A DNA stretch of 64,000 bases from Apostichopus japonicus. Its lineage: Eukaryota > Echinodermata > Holothuroidea > Aspidochirotida > Stichopodidae. The notes below the pieces were generated by a model, which saw only the letters and a program-made list of their open reading frames with translations, was not told the origin of the DNA and made no database searches. Of this stretch, positions 1 to 12,500 are shown in pieces. A program made the translations under genes and the position numbers. The DNA lies in assembly GCF_037975245.1 (NCBI RefSeq), contig NC_092574.1, forward strand, positions 25,437,213 to 25,501,212, read 5' to 3'. Numbering within the stretch: the stretch's first letter is position 1; each line of letters begins with the position of its first letter.

Positions 1-102
1 TCCATAGAAGCTCTGCTATGTAAAACGGCTGCGAACACCCTACGTTTACATCAGATTCATGGCTGCAGCAATGAGGCTAAAAAATTACAAGAGGGTACTC
101 AC

Positions 103-294
103 CTGATTCTCACAGACTTTTTGAATCTCAATCCACAGAGAATCAGCTATAACATGCCCATGTTGGTTGATATAATAGGCAACAATACGGGCAGAGGGTA
201 CCATGTCATATGACACAGGTATTCTAAATCCCTGTAAGTTATCAATGCGACTGTTCACTAGACCCGCGTGGACAATGCGGCCTTTTGTCAGCAC
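103..294 (-). CDS. Exon 12: end of MG5 and start of MG6 (last exon in window)
   Basis: Acceptor TCATGACAG|GTG, donor AATCAG|GTGAGT, 64 codons. It encodes VLTKGRIVHAGLVNSR, then FRIPVSYDMVPSARIVAYYI and VIADSLWIEIQKVCENQ. It aligns along its length with the LSKGxIxxxG, IPVTxxMVPSxR and VSDSVWLxIEExCGNQ segments of C5. The gene continues to the left of the window, where MG6, the anaphylatoxin domain and the thioester domain would be expected. Confidence 0.93.
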
Positions 295-2652
295 CTGTCA
301 TGAGATCAAAAGTACTATTTTAATATTTATTAAATCGGTTATATGTTACGGTAGGAGGTCTGTAAGCCATGCAGTAGATGATAATGATAATTTAAAGGAC
401 CATTAATATAATAATATAAACCTTTAATTAACTTCAGTCTGACACTTCGCTCGACACACTACGAAACATAATCCTCAAGTTTATAAACTTGGTAGGTTGG
501 ATGTTGTTCGTTCAGATTGTGTCTTATGTTAAACATACTATTCACACTCTATATTCTCAACCAGACAACACAGGGGCTATGAAATTTCTTACCATAAATA
601 TTTCACTCAGTTAATACCTGACTGACATCACTAATTTGGCCAAGGAAATTAATTAACCAGGAATAAGTTAAAAAGCTAAAACCATTGTAGAGGGACTTGT
701 AATACTCATTTCTTGAACCAACCAATTAAATTACTAATAAGCATTGTACAATATATTATTATGCCAAAATGTTCTTATGACAAGAATGAGAAGCCTTCCC
801 ATGTTATCAAGAAAAATAGATGATGAACAGCCTCATCTTGTAAAGACCCTAGTATGTACAACCTAGTGTACCATTCTTTTTTTCAAAAAGCTATTTCCCA
901 TATCTGTTTGCTGTATCGCACAGAGAACGCATGCGGCAACGCTTTAAATTAATACTAGGTTCTTGCACATTTCTCCCAAACTATTTTATGTTTTCCCTTG
1001 ATTTTGGCAAATTTGCTTCGGAAAAGCGAAGAAGCCAATTAGGGTTTCCAGTTGGGCCCACTTCCCCCAAAATGTTTATTCAAGCCCTGCCTCCCCCAGT
1101 GAACAACCACTTGGCCTTAGATTGTTTTGTACACTGCGAGACGGTCGCTAATTGATGTGGAAGAACATGATCTCACATAAAAGGCAATTTTGTAACAATA
1201 ATATGAATACAGATTTTGTGATTTGCATAAGTTCTCGCCCCACTTTGGAGAAAAGTCCAAGACTTTTGTATGTGACAGATCCTCGAGCATGTAAAATACG
1301 GTGTGCGAGCACATTCGTGGTAGGCTGAAACGGATTCTGAGGCATTTACAGTTTGCACGCTAGAAAAAGAGTATAACAAACGACTTGCCAACACTATGCA
1401 CAGCCATGCTTTAGTTATTTCTTTATTAAAAAAGAGCTGGGTGGATTACTTATGTCATTAACACATTTACCAGTAACTATCAATGGATGAATTAAAGCTT
1501 CATGTCCTAATTTCGTTACAATTCTTACATATTTGAACATCTTACTGACACAACAGGTGTCTTGTAGCATTTTCCTATTTGCAATAATTATTAAAACTTC
1601 TCTTTGGTACGTACTACATAAGTTACCTATCAAATCTGATTTGACTGAGCATTTTTCAAACTGAAAGAATGATAATACAATTTACCAACTTTAGCATTAA
1701 TGAACATCAAATATCTGTTGACCTCCATCAACCATGTTAGATAGGTGTACATCTACCATCCATAAGATTCACCAGAAGTGGTATTCATTATTTAGCTTGT
1801 TTATAAGTGTTAGTTTTTAGACTTTAACTATTGACCTCTATTTAAGATCAAGTATATAACTGTTACTCTACGTGGTTACAAGAGAAAACTTCAATTTAAA
1901 CATGAATAAGTTTTGTCAGTGCATATAGCTTCAAATGACATTTGACATAAACTAAAATACAGCAGAAACTAAGATCTCACTAATGTGCATACCAAATATA
2001 TGCAATTCTTACAAGCTGGTCATTATTACAAAACATGTTTAAATGCCTAGTCTTAGCAAAAACACACCGAGAGACACACACACAATACCACACTGAATAT
2101 ATTCTGTTTATTTCAATTAAAATGGATCGAGTAATAAAATCTGTCAAAGTTTATACTCTAAAAGTACATGAATGATTAAGGTTTGCCACTAATCACGTCA
2201 AATACACACAAGCGTCAGAGTCACAAATCACATAGGATTCCATTTTGACAAGGAATCAAATCTTTCATTTAACTTGGAAGAAGAGATTGCACTATATGTT
2301 GCATGTCATTAACCGCAATACATAACACTGTCCATCTGTAGATACAATTTTAAGATCATAACCCTTCGTTTTTCTCTTTTGAACTATTAAAGTGAAACAC
2401 ATACGACCAGAATGAAGCAACAGCTATAGGTGTATGTATAGTTGTTAGTGTAGTTTATTATTTGCATAGAATATCACAGCAAAATCCACTTTTCAAAATA
2501 TACTAACATCTCAACAGGGTTTATACTTTGACTTTATTTTTTTGTATGATTTTATATACACTTTTCTTATACTCTAAAGATGAACTCTACTAATAACTCT
2601 CATATGTTGCTCTCAGTAGAATATTAAAGGTGCATTGCATGTAATTTCAACC
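295..2652. other. Intron sequence, nothing recognised
   Basis: Part of intron 11. AT-rich, no coding pattern on either strand and no repeat that I could define. Around 2,160-2,260 a short stretch (CAAATACACACAAGCG to GGAATCAAATC) resembles the terminus of the TGACCT-box repeat family described elsewhere. Confidence 0.6.
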
Positions 2653-3118
2653 AAATTCCATCCTGTACCCTATATCCATCAGTGAGATATTAAAATATGG
2701 TTCACATTCGATCCTGTTCCCTATATCCATCAGTTAGGTCTGAACATGTGGTTCACATTCTATATCCTGTTCCCTATATCCATCAGTTAGATCTTAACAT
2801 GTGGTTCACATTCTATATCCTGTTCCCTATATCCATCATTAACATCTTAACATATGGCCCACATTCCATCCTGTTCCCTGTATCCACCAGTTAGATCTGA
2901 ACATGTGGCTCAAATAATCACATTCCATCCTGTTCCATGTATCCATCAGTAACATCCGAACATATAGTTCACATTCCATTCTGTTCCCTATATCCATCAG
3001 CAACATCTTAACATATGGCTCACATTCCAACCTTTTCCCTATATCCATCAGTGTTATATCTTAACATATGGCTCACATTTCATCATGTTCCCTTTATCCA
3101 TCAGCAAGATAACACATG
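2653..3118. repeat. 53-bp minisatellite
   Basis: About eight to nine head-to-tail copies of a unit near 53 bp with core CCTGTTCCCTATATCCATCA, followed by GTTAGATCTTAACATATGGC and small variants. One copy has an insertion (CAAATAATCA). Units vary by a few substitutions. It lies in intron 11, 120 bp from exon 11. Confidence 0.85.
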
Positions 3119-3237
3119 GCTAAATTTATTACTTCACTTTTAATGGTTATAACAGTGCTTACTGTATTTTCATCTAGATATTGTTTGATATCTTACAATA
3201 ATGCAGATAAAACAATCAAGAAAACGTGGAAACTTAC

Positions 3238-3306
3238 ATAGTACGCTAAGTGTGGAACAACATCATTGGTCTCCACCAGTGCTTCTACGTCCAAATCTGA
3301 ATCAAC
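3238..3306 (-). CDS. Exon 11: MG5, central part
   Basis: Acceptor TTGCCCATAG|GTT, donor TACTAT|GTAAGT, 23 codons in phase 0. It encodes VDSDLDVEALVETNDVVPHL followed by AYY. In C3 and C5 the corresponding piece is the G-x-x-L-x-V strand that leads into the Y-x-I-L-x-K-G strand, here split between this exon and exon 12 (AYY|VLTKG). The segment is short but phases and order are exact. Confidence 0.85.
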
Positions 3307-3745
3307 CTATGGGCAAAATACAAAGAATTATATGCAACCTACTCTCTCTGAAATTAGAGTTAATTGTGAAATCATCCAAGATTACAAAACGCACATTAGA
3401 AAACCATATATAGTCTACAGGACAACAAATTGTTTCTAACCCTGTAACCTTTTATACAGCCCTCGTGGTCATTTTGTCACCTGGCAAGTTTAGGTCAAAA
3501 CCTATAATTCAATACACCATTTTGTAAGAGCTTGGGTTAAGCAAGTATGTTCTATATGTAACCAAGAACTGAGCTCTAGTAGAGTACCATACCAGAACAC
3601 CAACAACTGGTTAGTGATTCTTATCTATGGCAGCATTACCTGCAACACTGCATGCAAGATTTTCAAATTTGATCACAATTGGCATTTGACCGCCACAGAT
3701 AACAATCAAAGTATGGTACTAGCAAATGTATGTATATGTATCACT

Positions 3746-3943
3746 AAGAAGCCTCATTGGCTTAATTTTAACGCCGCAAGCTGACCGAAGTTAGTCTCTT
3801 AGATTCATATTTAACGTTCATTATTATGAATTGTCATTTTTCAAAAACTCTGTAACTGGACGACATACATAAATCTTGGAATGACTCGAACTGGGGACCT
3901 AATGATTGGAAGGCACCGGCGTTAAACACTGAGCTAACACTCC
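3746..3943 (-). mobile_element. tRNA-derived SINE, family 1, copy A
   Basis: On the minus strand the head reads GGAGTGTTAGCTCAGTG with an A box TTAGCTCAGTG and, about 40 bp later, a B box GTTCGAGTC. The head is tRNA-like (GGAGTG at the 5' end can pair with the CATTCC near its 3' side). The body continues about 130 bp to a tail reading TAAGCCAATGAGGCTTC. A second copy in the same strand orientation is at 61,721-61,916, and the two can be aligned along their full length by eye. Confidence 0.75.
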
Positions 3944-3989
3944 ACAAATACGAAATTAAACACTTATTAGTAAGTTCACCCAGCTTAAC

Positions 3990-5292
3990 TTTATAATAAA
4001 TAGTGTTTACAAGTTTTTTGCAGGACTATTGACCTCTAATGACCTCACATGATCTTTGACCTCCACAAAACAACGGTAGCAGGATGGTTCTTCATAGCAT
4101 TTCATCAAAACTTTATGTTTGGAGTTATATATTTACAAGTTTGTAGTGCTTGAAACTGTTTAAACCTCAATTAATCATTGAAAATTAGGTTTGTTATCGT
4201 ACTCATAGTGCTGAATGAGATTGCCAAATTTTAAGTTCATTCCAGCTTTATATTGAATTTTGGTGTTCACACCTTGTCATCTGGCATCATCAAATAACAT
4301 TGCACTAACTGCGAAAAACAATGGTCTAGTTCTTCTCTTCTTCTCAATACATTATATTCACATACTAAGCATATTGTTTCAGTTTTAAATTTGAATATAG
4401 TGTCTTCCATATTAAAGAGTGAAGACTCGCTCCCAAAGAAACCTCTGATGCTGGTTATCTGACCTAGTTTCGAATGAGGTGTAACAGAAGTGTTAGACAC
4501 CACCATCAATCCCAGAAAATACACGCACAGCTTGCTACCATCGGTAATTAGACACTAGTGTAAAGTCAATGTACACGTACAGCTACGGTCGATACCAATA
4601 ACATGTCATAGATTATTCCCTGTGAAGTATTTTCCAAACACTGTCAAAGTCAAGTCGTATGTATATTACAGATAATAAAGCACTCTAAAGAAGATTACTT
4701 CAGACCTATTGTACATTGAGCCCAAAACGTAAAACTGAAGTTGAACAAACTATTCCCACTAAAAACAAAAATTGGAGAACTCACAGATTATTTGCACCTT
4801 TAATTTTGGAGATATCATTTTGAAGAGGATTTCAAACTTTTGAACCTGTCAACCCAATGTGACCTTTGACCTCTTCTGAAATACTAGGGTTCTTTTTCTT
4901 ACTATATTCAATCCATATACCGAGTATGAAGTTCATTCAAATTTTACTTTGGGATCGATCATGTTTTACAATATTTTCATACTTTCAGATCAGGGACCTC
5001 ACAAACGGTGCAAGGTTCCAGTCTTAATTTTTGGAGTTGAAGTGTTTCAGTATTTGACCTCTGTTGACCGCAAATGACCTTTGACCTCTCAAAAAAGTAG
5101 GGTTTATACGCACCAAGGTGGTACACATTCCAAGTATGTAGTTAATCAAACTTTTACCTTTTGACTTATCTTGTGTACGAATACAGCGTTATTCCAAACT
5201 TCAATGGCGAAGTTACAGTGTTTACAAGCCCAAAACTCACCCACACACGCATACATACACTAGTCATCGCCATCGCATAGATTCCTTTTATC
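3990..5292. repeat. TGACCT-box dispersed repeat cluster, copy 1
   Basis: Degenerate repeats built around GACCTCTGTTGACC and AAATGACCTTTGACCTC, alternating with GTTTACAAG and AGTATGAAGTT segments, and ending with a CACACACGCATACATACAC tract and a terminal GATTCCTTTTATCT. The same modules recur at 6.9, 26.5, 48.1-49.8 and 53.0-53.5 kb. Two copies of TGACCTTTGACCTC (4,860 and 5,075) are perfect direct repeats of TGACCT spaced by one base. An unrelated repeat (4,267-4,590) interrupts the cluster. Confidence 0.6.
4400..4590 (-). repeat. Dispersed repeat with conserved reading frame, copy A
   Basis: About 170 bp is shared with 27,765-27,940 in opposite orientation. Both copies can be read as MYFLGxMVVxNTSVTPHxK followed by LGQITxxRxFFxxESS. 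The rest of each copy diverges. It could be the 5' part of a retroelement or a conserved promoter fragment; I do not recognise it. Confidence 0.55.
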
Positions 5293-6880
5293 TATATTAA
5301 TAAATTATTACAGAGTTCTCAGCATTGTTATGAACGCAGGATTCTGTGTCCGGGGCGCAATTTTTAGTCAGAGACGCAAAATCTTCAAATTGCTTGCCTC
5401 CGGAGGGCGTAAACCATTTTTTGAGAAACAAATACACAATCACAATTAGGTCAATGGAAAACATAACAAAACATATTTTTTAATAAACATCTTTCAGTCT
5501 TTCTTTTCAAGAAACACTTCTTTTGACAAGAACTAAAATTTCTCCCACTCCTACAGATCATTGAATTTTTTGAGAGTAAATATATCATAACAACCAACCG
5601 CAATTAGTACAGGGTGTACAAAACTCCATTACGGCGATTATCATACTAAATATTGACAATGATCCTTATTCAAAATTCCTGTGATTTAATTGACTTCTAG
5701 TCCCTATCCATTGTCTGGAAATATGCATCTGCAGTGCTCAATGAGCATGAAGTATGTTGTTTGACAACAATCAATTGCAACTTTACTTTCTCCTGTGTAG
5801 ATATAACGAAGTCCGCGTTATAGATTATCATATGTGTGCACTCAAATATCAAAACGTTAGACCTTGTTGTTGCATACAGTACCTGCCTTTTGACAACGAT
5901 CACTCTAGTACAAGATGCACTTGAATTGTTTCTGAGACTATCACGTAATATTTGAATCATTGTATTGATCAGAAAATGTTATGAGTTGAGACAATCTATG
6001 AATTGTGTGGGGAGCTAACATTTCTGATCCTGAGAAGGATATTTCATCTCACAGTATTTTTCTTCTCTCTGTATTGAGAGTTACTTAAATGTAAAATGTG
6101 CATTCATACCACTGTAGTTTCTGTTGCTAATTGTTTTGCGGTCCAATTGAACACGTACTTCAATTAATTTTATGTTAGTGCAATGTTCATGTGTAAACCA
6201 CTGTACTTTGCGCATTGTCAAAAGTTTAGAACATTGAAGTTTGATAGTTTTAAATCGACATTGTATAAAAAGCTATTCACATAGGCCTACTGTAATTTTC
6301 GTATAGATGATTGTTTTCAAAGAGCCAAGGATAAATTGCTGGATCAGGTTTTGAGGATATGCGCATGTGTATTTGAAAACAAAGTTCGAACAGGTCGATG
6401 TACATGCAACTGTGTGAACTGTGTAAAAGAGATATGCACCCTTTAGATACAAGGAGTTTTGAACAGTTGCTTGGTGGAATCGCTGCAAGGTCAAAGCTTG
6501 GAGCCAGTACTAGAGAGTTTGTGAGTAGGGAAGGGCGGATGAAGGGTGTGGGGCATTGGGGTAAACATTGATTAAAACGGAAGGGTGGGCAAAAAGAGGG
6601 GCGGACCGGGCTTTCCCTGTCTATCAGCGAAGCTAATCTACTGTTCCGCCCTACATATTGTGCATAACATTCACAAAGTATAGGCAGTGATACGTTCGCA
6701 TTTTTACAACTACACAGATAAAAGTAAGTCATACAATAAATACGATTAGTGTTCGATCGAGACACAAACTTTTTGTTACGTGACGCATACTTTTTGGGAG
6801 CTTGCGTCACTGGGACGCAAACTTTTTTCCCTAGTAACATTACTGGTTCTTATACTCACTATGGCAGATCCATGCACCAA
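5293..6880. other. Intron sequence with short dispersed repeat pieces
   Basis: Part of intron 10. Around 5,330-5,420 and 6,750-6,840 occur copies of a G-R-C-G-C-A-A-rich repeat (GGGCGCAATTTTTAGTC; GGACGCAAACTTTTTTCCC) also found at about 38,560-38,650 and 46,930-47,030. A 187-residue open frame at 6,277-6,840 (minus) has no recognisable domain and biased composition; I regard it as chance. No exon was seen. Confidence 0.45.
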
Positions 6881-7049
6881 AAGTGAAGTTAAATCAGTTT
6901 GTACTTTTTGATGTTTAGTGTTTACAAACCTGCACGGCACCATACATGTACTCACACTTAACATCATCACACAGATTACTTTTGCCTTCAGTAAGGAATA
7001 AAAATCAACTCTTAGCTTGCTAATGAAAAACAGTAGTTGCCATGCTTAC

Positions 7050-7187
7050 ATTCACAAGTTCTCGAGTGAGCCGTATCAACAGAAAGTCACTGGTAGTTGG
7101 GCTTACATAGGGGTGTACTTCGAACTGAAAATCAGCGTTATTATTGGTTCCATCTGCATTGATTAACCGATGATCCTGTGTTTGAAC
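7050..7187 (-). CDS. Exon 10: end of MG4 and start of MG5
   Basis: Acceptor TACTTCTAG|GTT, 46 codons. It encodes VQTQDHRLINADGTNNNADF, then QFEVHPYVSPTTSDFLLIRL and TRELVN. The Y-x-SPTxSxFLxI strand aligns with the Y-S-S-x-S-x-S-Y-L-x-I segment of C5 at the MG4/MG5 border. I chose the donor AAT|GTAAGC over CTT|GTGAAT nine bases earlier, because it fits the consensus better; both keep the frame. The upstream intron is 18.4 kb, the largest here. Confidence 0.88.
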
Positions 7188-7429
7188 CTAGAAGTAAAGA
7201 TAAAGAACTCAATTAAAGGATGACTGTAAGTTTGACATATTGTAGCATAATGATGAAGCCTTGATATTAGTTTCCTGAACAACATTTAGACAAAGAGAGA
7301 TTTATTTACAAAATTAGAAGTTTGAAAGATTAAAAGGATTATAACAGAGATTTTAAAAAACCATTTTGAATATAAATGTTCTCAAAAAGCATAATTATAA
7401 AAGTTGCCATCATAGTTGCATTACGTAGG

Positions 7430-9075
7430 TTGTACTTTTTGTTTCTATTGCACAGAGAGATCAACTCGGAGTGAAGTGGGTGATCTTTAGAACTATGCAT
7501 ATTCTTAGCTAGTCTTATGAATTCATTTGTAGCAGCAGTTTTTACTTTACCAACCAGGCTTTCATAGTCGAGAGTAAATATATGAGCAGTAATTCAAGAA
7601 ACTTCTGATTTTTTTCTTGTCCTTTTCAAGTATTAGGTGATACCAGACAGGAACTGCATACACAATCACTAGCAGAATTGATGAGTTGAAAACCTTTTCT
7701 CTTACGTTAGAATGACAATAAGGAGTAATGTATGCTAACGTTAATACAATATAATACACCTTAGACATCATTTTTGATATATGTTTGGTAAATGTAAACT
7801 TGGCGTCAATATCAACTTCTCAGAACATAGTATGAGATACACGCTCAACAAAGTTTTCTAATCCCTGGTCTGAATGAAACCTTGATGTTTAATGTAACTG
7901 TTTTCAAAAATGATTCCTTTAGATTTCTTAAAATTAAGAAAGTAAGAGGTTCGTCTGCTCACACAAATTGACAATATTATCAATACATGATTTATAGTCA
8001 TTTTGATTTTTAAGGTGTGTCCGCTTTGAAATGTTACGGGATATAGCTGTATCATCAGCGTACTTAATTACATTACACCCCCGAAAAGAACGTATATCAT
8101 CTGTGTACATTGTTAAAAGTAACGCAGATTGAGGACCTCCCTGTGGGACTCCTACTGTAATCTTTGATTCCTCTGAATAACCTTTCTGTAGGTTGACTTA
8201 TCAGGACCATCCTTGTAAAAAATTAGCCAACCAATGGATAAGCCATGGCTAATCCATAAAACTACACGAACCTTGGGTTAAACGATTTTGTAAAACCGTA
8301 TTAAAAGCACTTGAAAAATCTAAAAATAAAACTTTGGTGACTGTTGTGTCACTCTTTTTTAAACCAGGAACAGCACAATGAACGAGCTTGAGCATAAAAT
8401 TTGTGCAGGACACACCCTTTTTGTAGGCAAACTGATTTATCACCATGTGATACGATGACCTGCGTCAAGTATGGAAATAATAATTTGTGCATACAGTTAA
8501 AACCAATACTGGACATGTCAGGTGTTCTAAAATCGTTTACAGATGTTGGAATAGAGAATTTAGGCACTGGTGATGTTTTAGCATGCTTCCATATGGACGA
8601 AATTGAATTCTCATTTAAGCTTACATTTTTTATATATAAATTAGTGAATACGCCAGCTAATGCTTCAGAACATTCGTAGAGCCTTGTCAGCGACTTGGTG
8701 TTGAACAGGCACCTTCCCATTTGTTTCCAACTGTTTGAAGTTTCGTTTCTTTCAAGGCAATGAAACATAGGTTCGGCATATTTCCAACTATCTGTTCTAG
8801 ATGTTTAAATTTCACCTGAAGACTGTTAATATTGATCAAAAGACATACGGAAAGCTGACATTTGATGCCTTCGCATGCTTTAGCCTCTCCTTAATACCGG
8901 CTCGTGCGCTTCTACGCCTGCGAACAATGTTAAGTTCCTTTAATCTAATGATCACCCGTGGCCTTAGTTCAAAATCGGTCATGTGTGACCTTATACTTCG
9001 TAGTGTATCTGGGTAGTAGGTAAGTCTGTGGTTATCCATATCCAAGTGTGTTAGGCTATGCGGGAAAAGGCCCAT
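7430..9075 (-). mobile_element. CR1-like LINE, internally deleted and frameshifted
   Basis: Read on the minus strand from 9,075: an ORF2 start region (YPDTLRSIRSHMTD with RRRRSARAG), then a jump to the RT domain with no endonuclease between. Recognisable RT parts are FAYKKGVSCTNF, KVLFLDFSSAFNTV, GVPQGGPQSALL, YTDDIRS and KYADDTAI, spread over several frames. The C-terminal part (AVPVWYHLILEKDKKK) and the SLCNRN stretch match the plus-strand LINE at 31.6-34.3 kb. The YADD catalytic box is intact but the element cannot encode a full protein. Confidence 0.8.
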
Positions 9076-9466
9076 AGTTAGGCAAACAATCTTTATGGTA
9101 ATGGTAAAATAATTAACTCACGAAAACTCTGCATCCTCATCCTTTAATTATTCCAGAAAAGCAAAGTGAAAGTTTTTAGTCCTGATGTTACATTTTAAGT
9201 TGTACAGCGATGAGTAACAAGACAATGATTAGTAAAAACACGACAAAAATGTTAGAGCAAAGATAACTATCGTGTCAGTTCAACGAAGAGCGCCACCACT
9301 GTACACATATTCTTAGCTTTTTGATTCGGTATTGTGTCTGCACATCAGTCCTGGTAGCACTTGGTAACATTTGCACAAATTAAACATAGCTACTGGCGAT
9401 TGCTTTGAAACAATTGGTTCATGTGAAATTCCTTCCATGAATCCACATGCATTAATCTACTTGAAC

Positions 9467-9571
9467 CAGAGCATGCCAGCTCTTTTGTCAATTGACATAC
9501 CCCATGGCTATACATTTTCTGTATTTATAACTGCCTTCATACCTGGATTTGATACTCTGGCAATCGCTTAA
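9467..9571 (-). pseudogene. Orphan copy of the exon 9 splice donor and intron start
   Basis: About 105 bp matches 25,553-25,657, roughly 90 per cent by eye. On the minus strand it keeps the last ~28 bases of exon 9 (GATTGCCAGAGTATC...), a CAG|GTATG donor at 9,538-9,545 and about 70 bp of the adjoining intron. Relative to the true exon it has a one-base deletion and lacks everything upstream, where a transposon terminus begins at 9,580. It is therefore a truncated, frameshifted exon duplicate. Confidence 0.75.
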
Positions 9572-9579
9572 TGAACCAA

Positions 9580-10060
9580 CACGGGAAAAAAACACGCGTT
9601 TAAATCGCCGTTTTCGGTCTGTAATTGCGACGTAAATTCCGAGTTCCAGCCTGTTTCCGTTACGTTTCCACTCCTGAAACTAGTGATTAAGGTAAGCTTA
9701 CGACCCAACTTAAACGCGTGAGTTTTCCGCGTTCGCGATGACTTATTTACCGAGTACGCGGTGACCGTAAACGCCAAGTGTCATCCAAATACGGTGAAGC
9801 TCACTTAATCGTGCGGTTTCAGGGAAGGGTAATCTTTACGTTTCCGGTCACAATTACAACACATTCGCTACCTTAAACATGACCGTTAATCTGGAGTTTA
9901 CGTTTGAATCCAGCAGTAAACTTCTCGCATTGATCATCGTAAACGCCATGATTACACCAATATATACGGAGAAACGTGGTCATCGTAAACACATTACTTA
10001 CGACCAATACAGGGGCTGGGCTTATTCGCCACGTTTAGGGAGTCTTAATCGGGTTGATTA
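9580..10060. mobile_element. Left terminus of an ACGTAAAC-rich DNA element
   Basis: Begins CACGGGAAAAAAACACGCG and continues for about 480 bp with many scattered TTTACG, TAAACG and TTAAG hexamers. The reverse complement of the beginning is found at 25,528-25,552 (TTAAATGCGTGTCTTTTTCC then CGTG). The two ends face outwards from the 16-kb interval. No transposase reading frame was found. The orphan exon block ends eight bases before this terminus. Confidence 0.6.
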
Positions 10061-12200
10061 GGCTGAGAAATACACGGACCACCTTTATCAAATATTACAT
10101 TTGATTTAAAGAAAATTAAAAATAATAAACATAAAATCACACTCGTTTGATTTTCCACTTTTTTATTTATATATTTGCACCTCATATCGCATCGTAAACG
10201 TTTATTTGTTATTTTTACACTTATACAAAAATTATGTAAATGAACGAAATACCACTTCTAATGTGTAAATACATCTAAATGCAACTCAATATTGCTTTAC
10301 ATCATAGTGTTGAATATTCAGCTTTTTGAATACAAAGTTTAAACCTCGAGAAGCCATTTTCCTTTTCAAATTTCAAAACATGCATTATTGTCCGGAGAAT
10401 GTTTTTTGATGCCCAAATATTACTCTACTTACATTGTGGCAATTATATACACATGCAACGATTTTAATGCCAGGTGAAAGAAGGAAAAAAAACAAGTACA
10501 TATGGAATGTTTCTATTTTTAGTTACTAGTTTGCAAATCAAAACCTCTGAAAACCAGCTACCCACTTGAAGTAACTTAACATATATCAGCAGTTAAATTG
10601 AACCAAACAAATTTATGTTTAAAATTCGGTGTTTTTATCCTCAGATGATATAAACGCCTAGGCACTTCTTCCATGATGGTTATCGGCCCCTCGACCCCCC
10701 CCCCCCCCACCCAAGCCCGGAAACGGTACCAGCCTCTTTTATGTGGAACGAACTTGACACAGAACACCACTTCCTGCCTCATTTCGTAGCACGCTTAATA
10801 TTTTGTTGCTGCTTTAAATTTTATTTTAATTAACATATATTTTGATATAAAATGCAATAATAGCCCAAACAAGATCTCTAAATTTTTTACCCTGAAAGTC
10901 TGGAATTAACCATGCATGAATAATGAAAGACAAACGTACAAGTACAACAACATTTCGACGACAAGTTATTAGACCTATGCTCTATAGCTATGTCTTATTT
11001 TAAAATATGATTTACTAAATGATTCATTAAAAATTAATAGAATCATGCTTTTTTCTTGGCTTTTGTTTCCTGAAAATATTTTAAGGATAACTTAATCCTT
11101 AACATTTAATCCCTTGATGGAATATATTAGCTGTGAAGGGACATTAAAAAAAAGGCTTCCATTAAAGCAAAAGACTAACAAGGAAATAATAATTAATCTG
11201 ACATCTATTATTATGGGCATATTCTTTCTTCCTTGTTGCATTTATCTCAGGCAGGATTTCGTTTTAAAGGTATCATGTAATTACACCAAATGTTAAATTA
11301 GAGAAAACTCTTCTTTATTATACAAAATCGTCCACTGCAACTTGTTTGTATCCGAAACAACGGCGTTTGCTGTTTGTTCCTGGTGCCTCATTAATCAACA
11401 AATGCTCAGGACAGGATTATCCACGTGCAACAGGGGCAAGAGTTTAAACGTTGGGTAAAAAATTCAAAGAAATATTGTTATAACGTTACATTATTCTACG
11501 TTGTATATGGTACAAAAAGTTCAAAGAAGTCAAACGAAATGGACTTCGATATGCAGTCTTTACGCTGTTGATCAATGACTGTTTTTATGTGATGTTTTAA
11601 TGTACGTATCATAACCACCGTGGGCAAATAGATGTCTTTTGTGAGCTATACATCCGGCGTTATCCGGTACCAATGTATCTCTATGGGAGCTCCAATAAAC
11701 TGTTTGCCACGGGCCTCCCACAAGCTTAATCCTGCACATCAAACAATGACCATTTTCACCATTTGGAGGGGGGTCATACCTTCATTGTTATTGTTCAGCC
11801 TAATAAACAGCCCAAGTTGGGGCGTCAGTCGGTACGCATTTTAAAGATACGTCTCCTTTCCTAACGGTGGGTATCCTTTTTTCTGGACTTTTCGCTAAGG
11901 AGAACGTCCTTATAAGAATGAGTCCAGCCTCATTTTGTTCAGTCTTTCCGACTCCCAAGTGAACTCCAGCACTACGGTACCCTAGCTCGTTCGCTCTCCA
12001 TGTCAGATTCCTCGGATGACATATACTCAGTTGACATCACTGTACAGTCTGTCTTTTCTCTCCTCTGACCAGTCTATGTTCTTCATTGCGCTCAAACTAC
12101 ACTGAAGTTTCTGTAAACAAAGACACAAGAATAAGTATGAATTAGACATATATAAAGATCAGTTGACATATAGTTTACTTTGTCGAAAAATATACTAGCT
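10061..12200. other. Intron sequence, mostly unassigned
   Basis: AT-rich intronic or transposon-internal sequence. Features noted are an 11-base C run near 10,690 and a short palindrome at about 11,080-11,100 (AAGGATAACTTAATCCTT). 11,640-12,010 is less AT-rich but shows no coding pattern I recognise. Confidence 0.45.
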
Positions 12201-12209
12201 CCAACTGTC

Positions 12210-12500
12210 AATATCTCCAGCCCCCCCCCCAGTGAAAAATGTGGAGGCGCGGAAGTATCATTCCGCCCCCCCCCCCCCCCGCTTCGCAAGTCAGAAAAAC
12301 CCCTTTTTCATTTCCAAATGAGAAAAAAAATCTCATTTGGAGCACCAAATTGCATCTAAGGCCAGGTGAAAATACAAAATTAAGTTTACAAAATGGGGTG
12401 GGTGTTGAAGTGTGCTTTATTGCACCAAATTGCATCTGAAGCCACCTGGAAATGCAGAAACTCCCCTTAGACCCCTCCCCCGGGCCGGCCATCAGTCTTA
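12210..12500. repeat. C-tract dispersed repeat with hairpin
   Basis: Two poly-C runs (9 and about 14 bases), a hairpin CCAAATGAGA-A7-TCTCATTTGG with ten perfect pairs (about 12,315-12,341), and a direct duplication of CACCAAATTGCATCT some 80 bp apart. Composition and layout suggest a dispersed repeat, family unknown. Confidence 0.45.

Noticed and set aside
6277-6840. 187-codon frame (minus)
   Set aside because: Longest simple frame in intron 10, but composition is irregular, no domain is recognisable, it contains a copy of a dispersed repeat, and it starts at a non-consensus codon.
8401-8679. Plus-strand 92-codon frame
   Set aside because: Antisense shadow of the minus-strand LINE reverse transcriptase.
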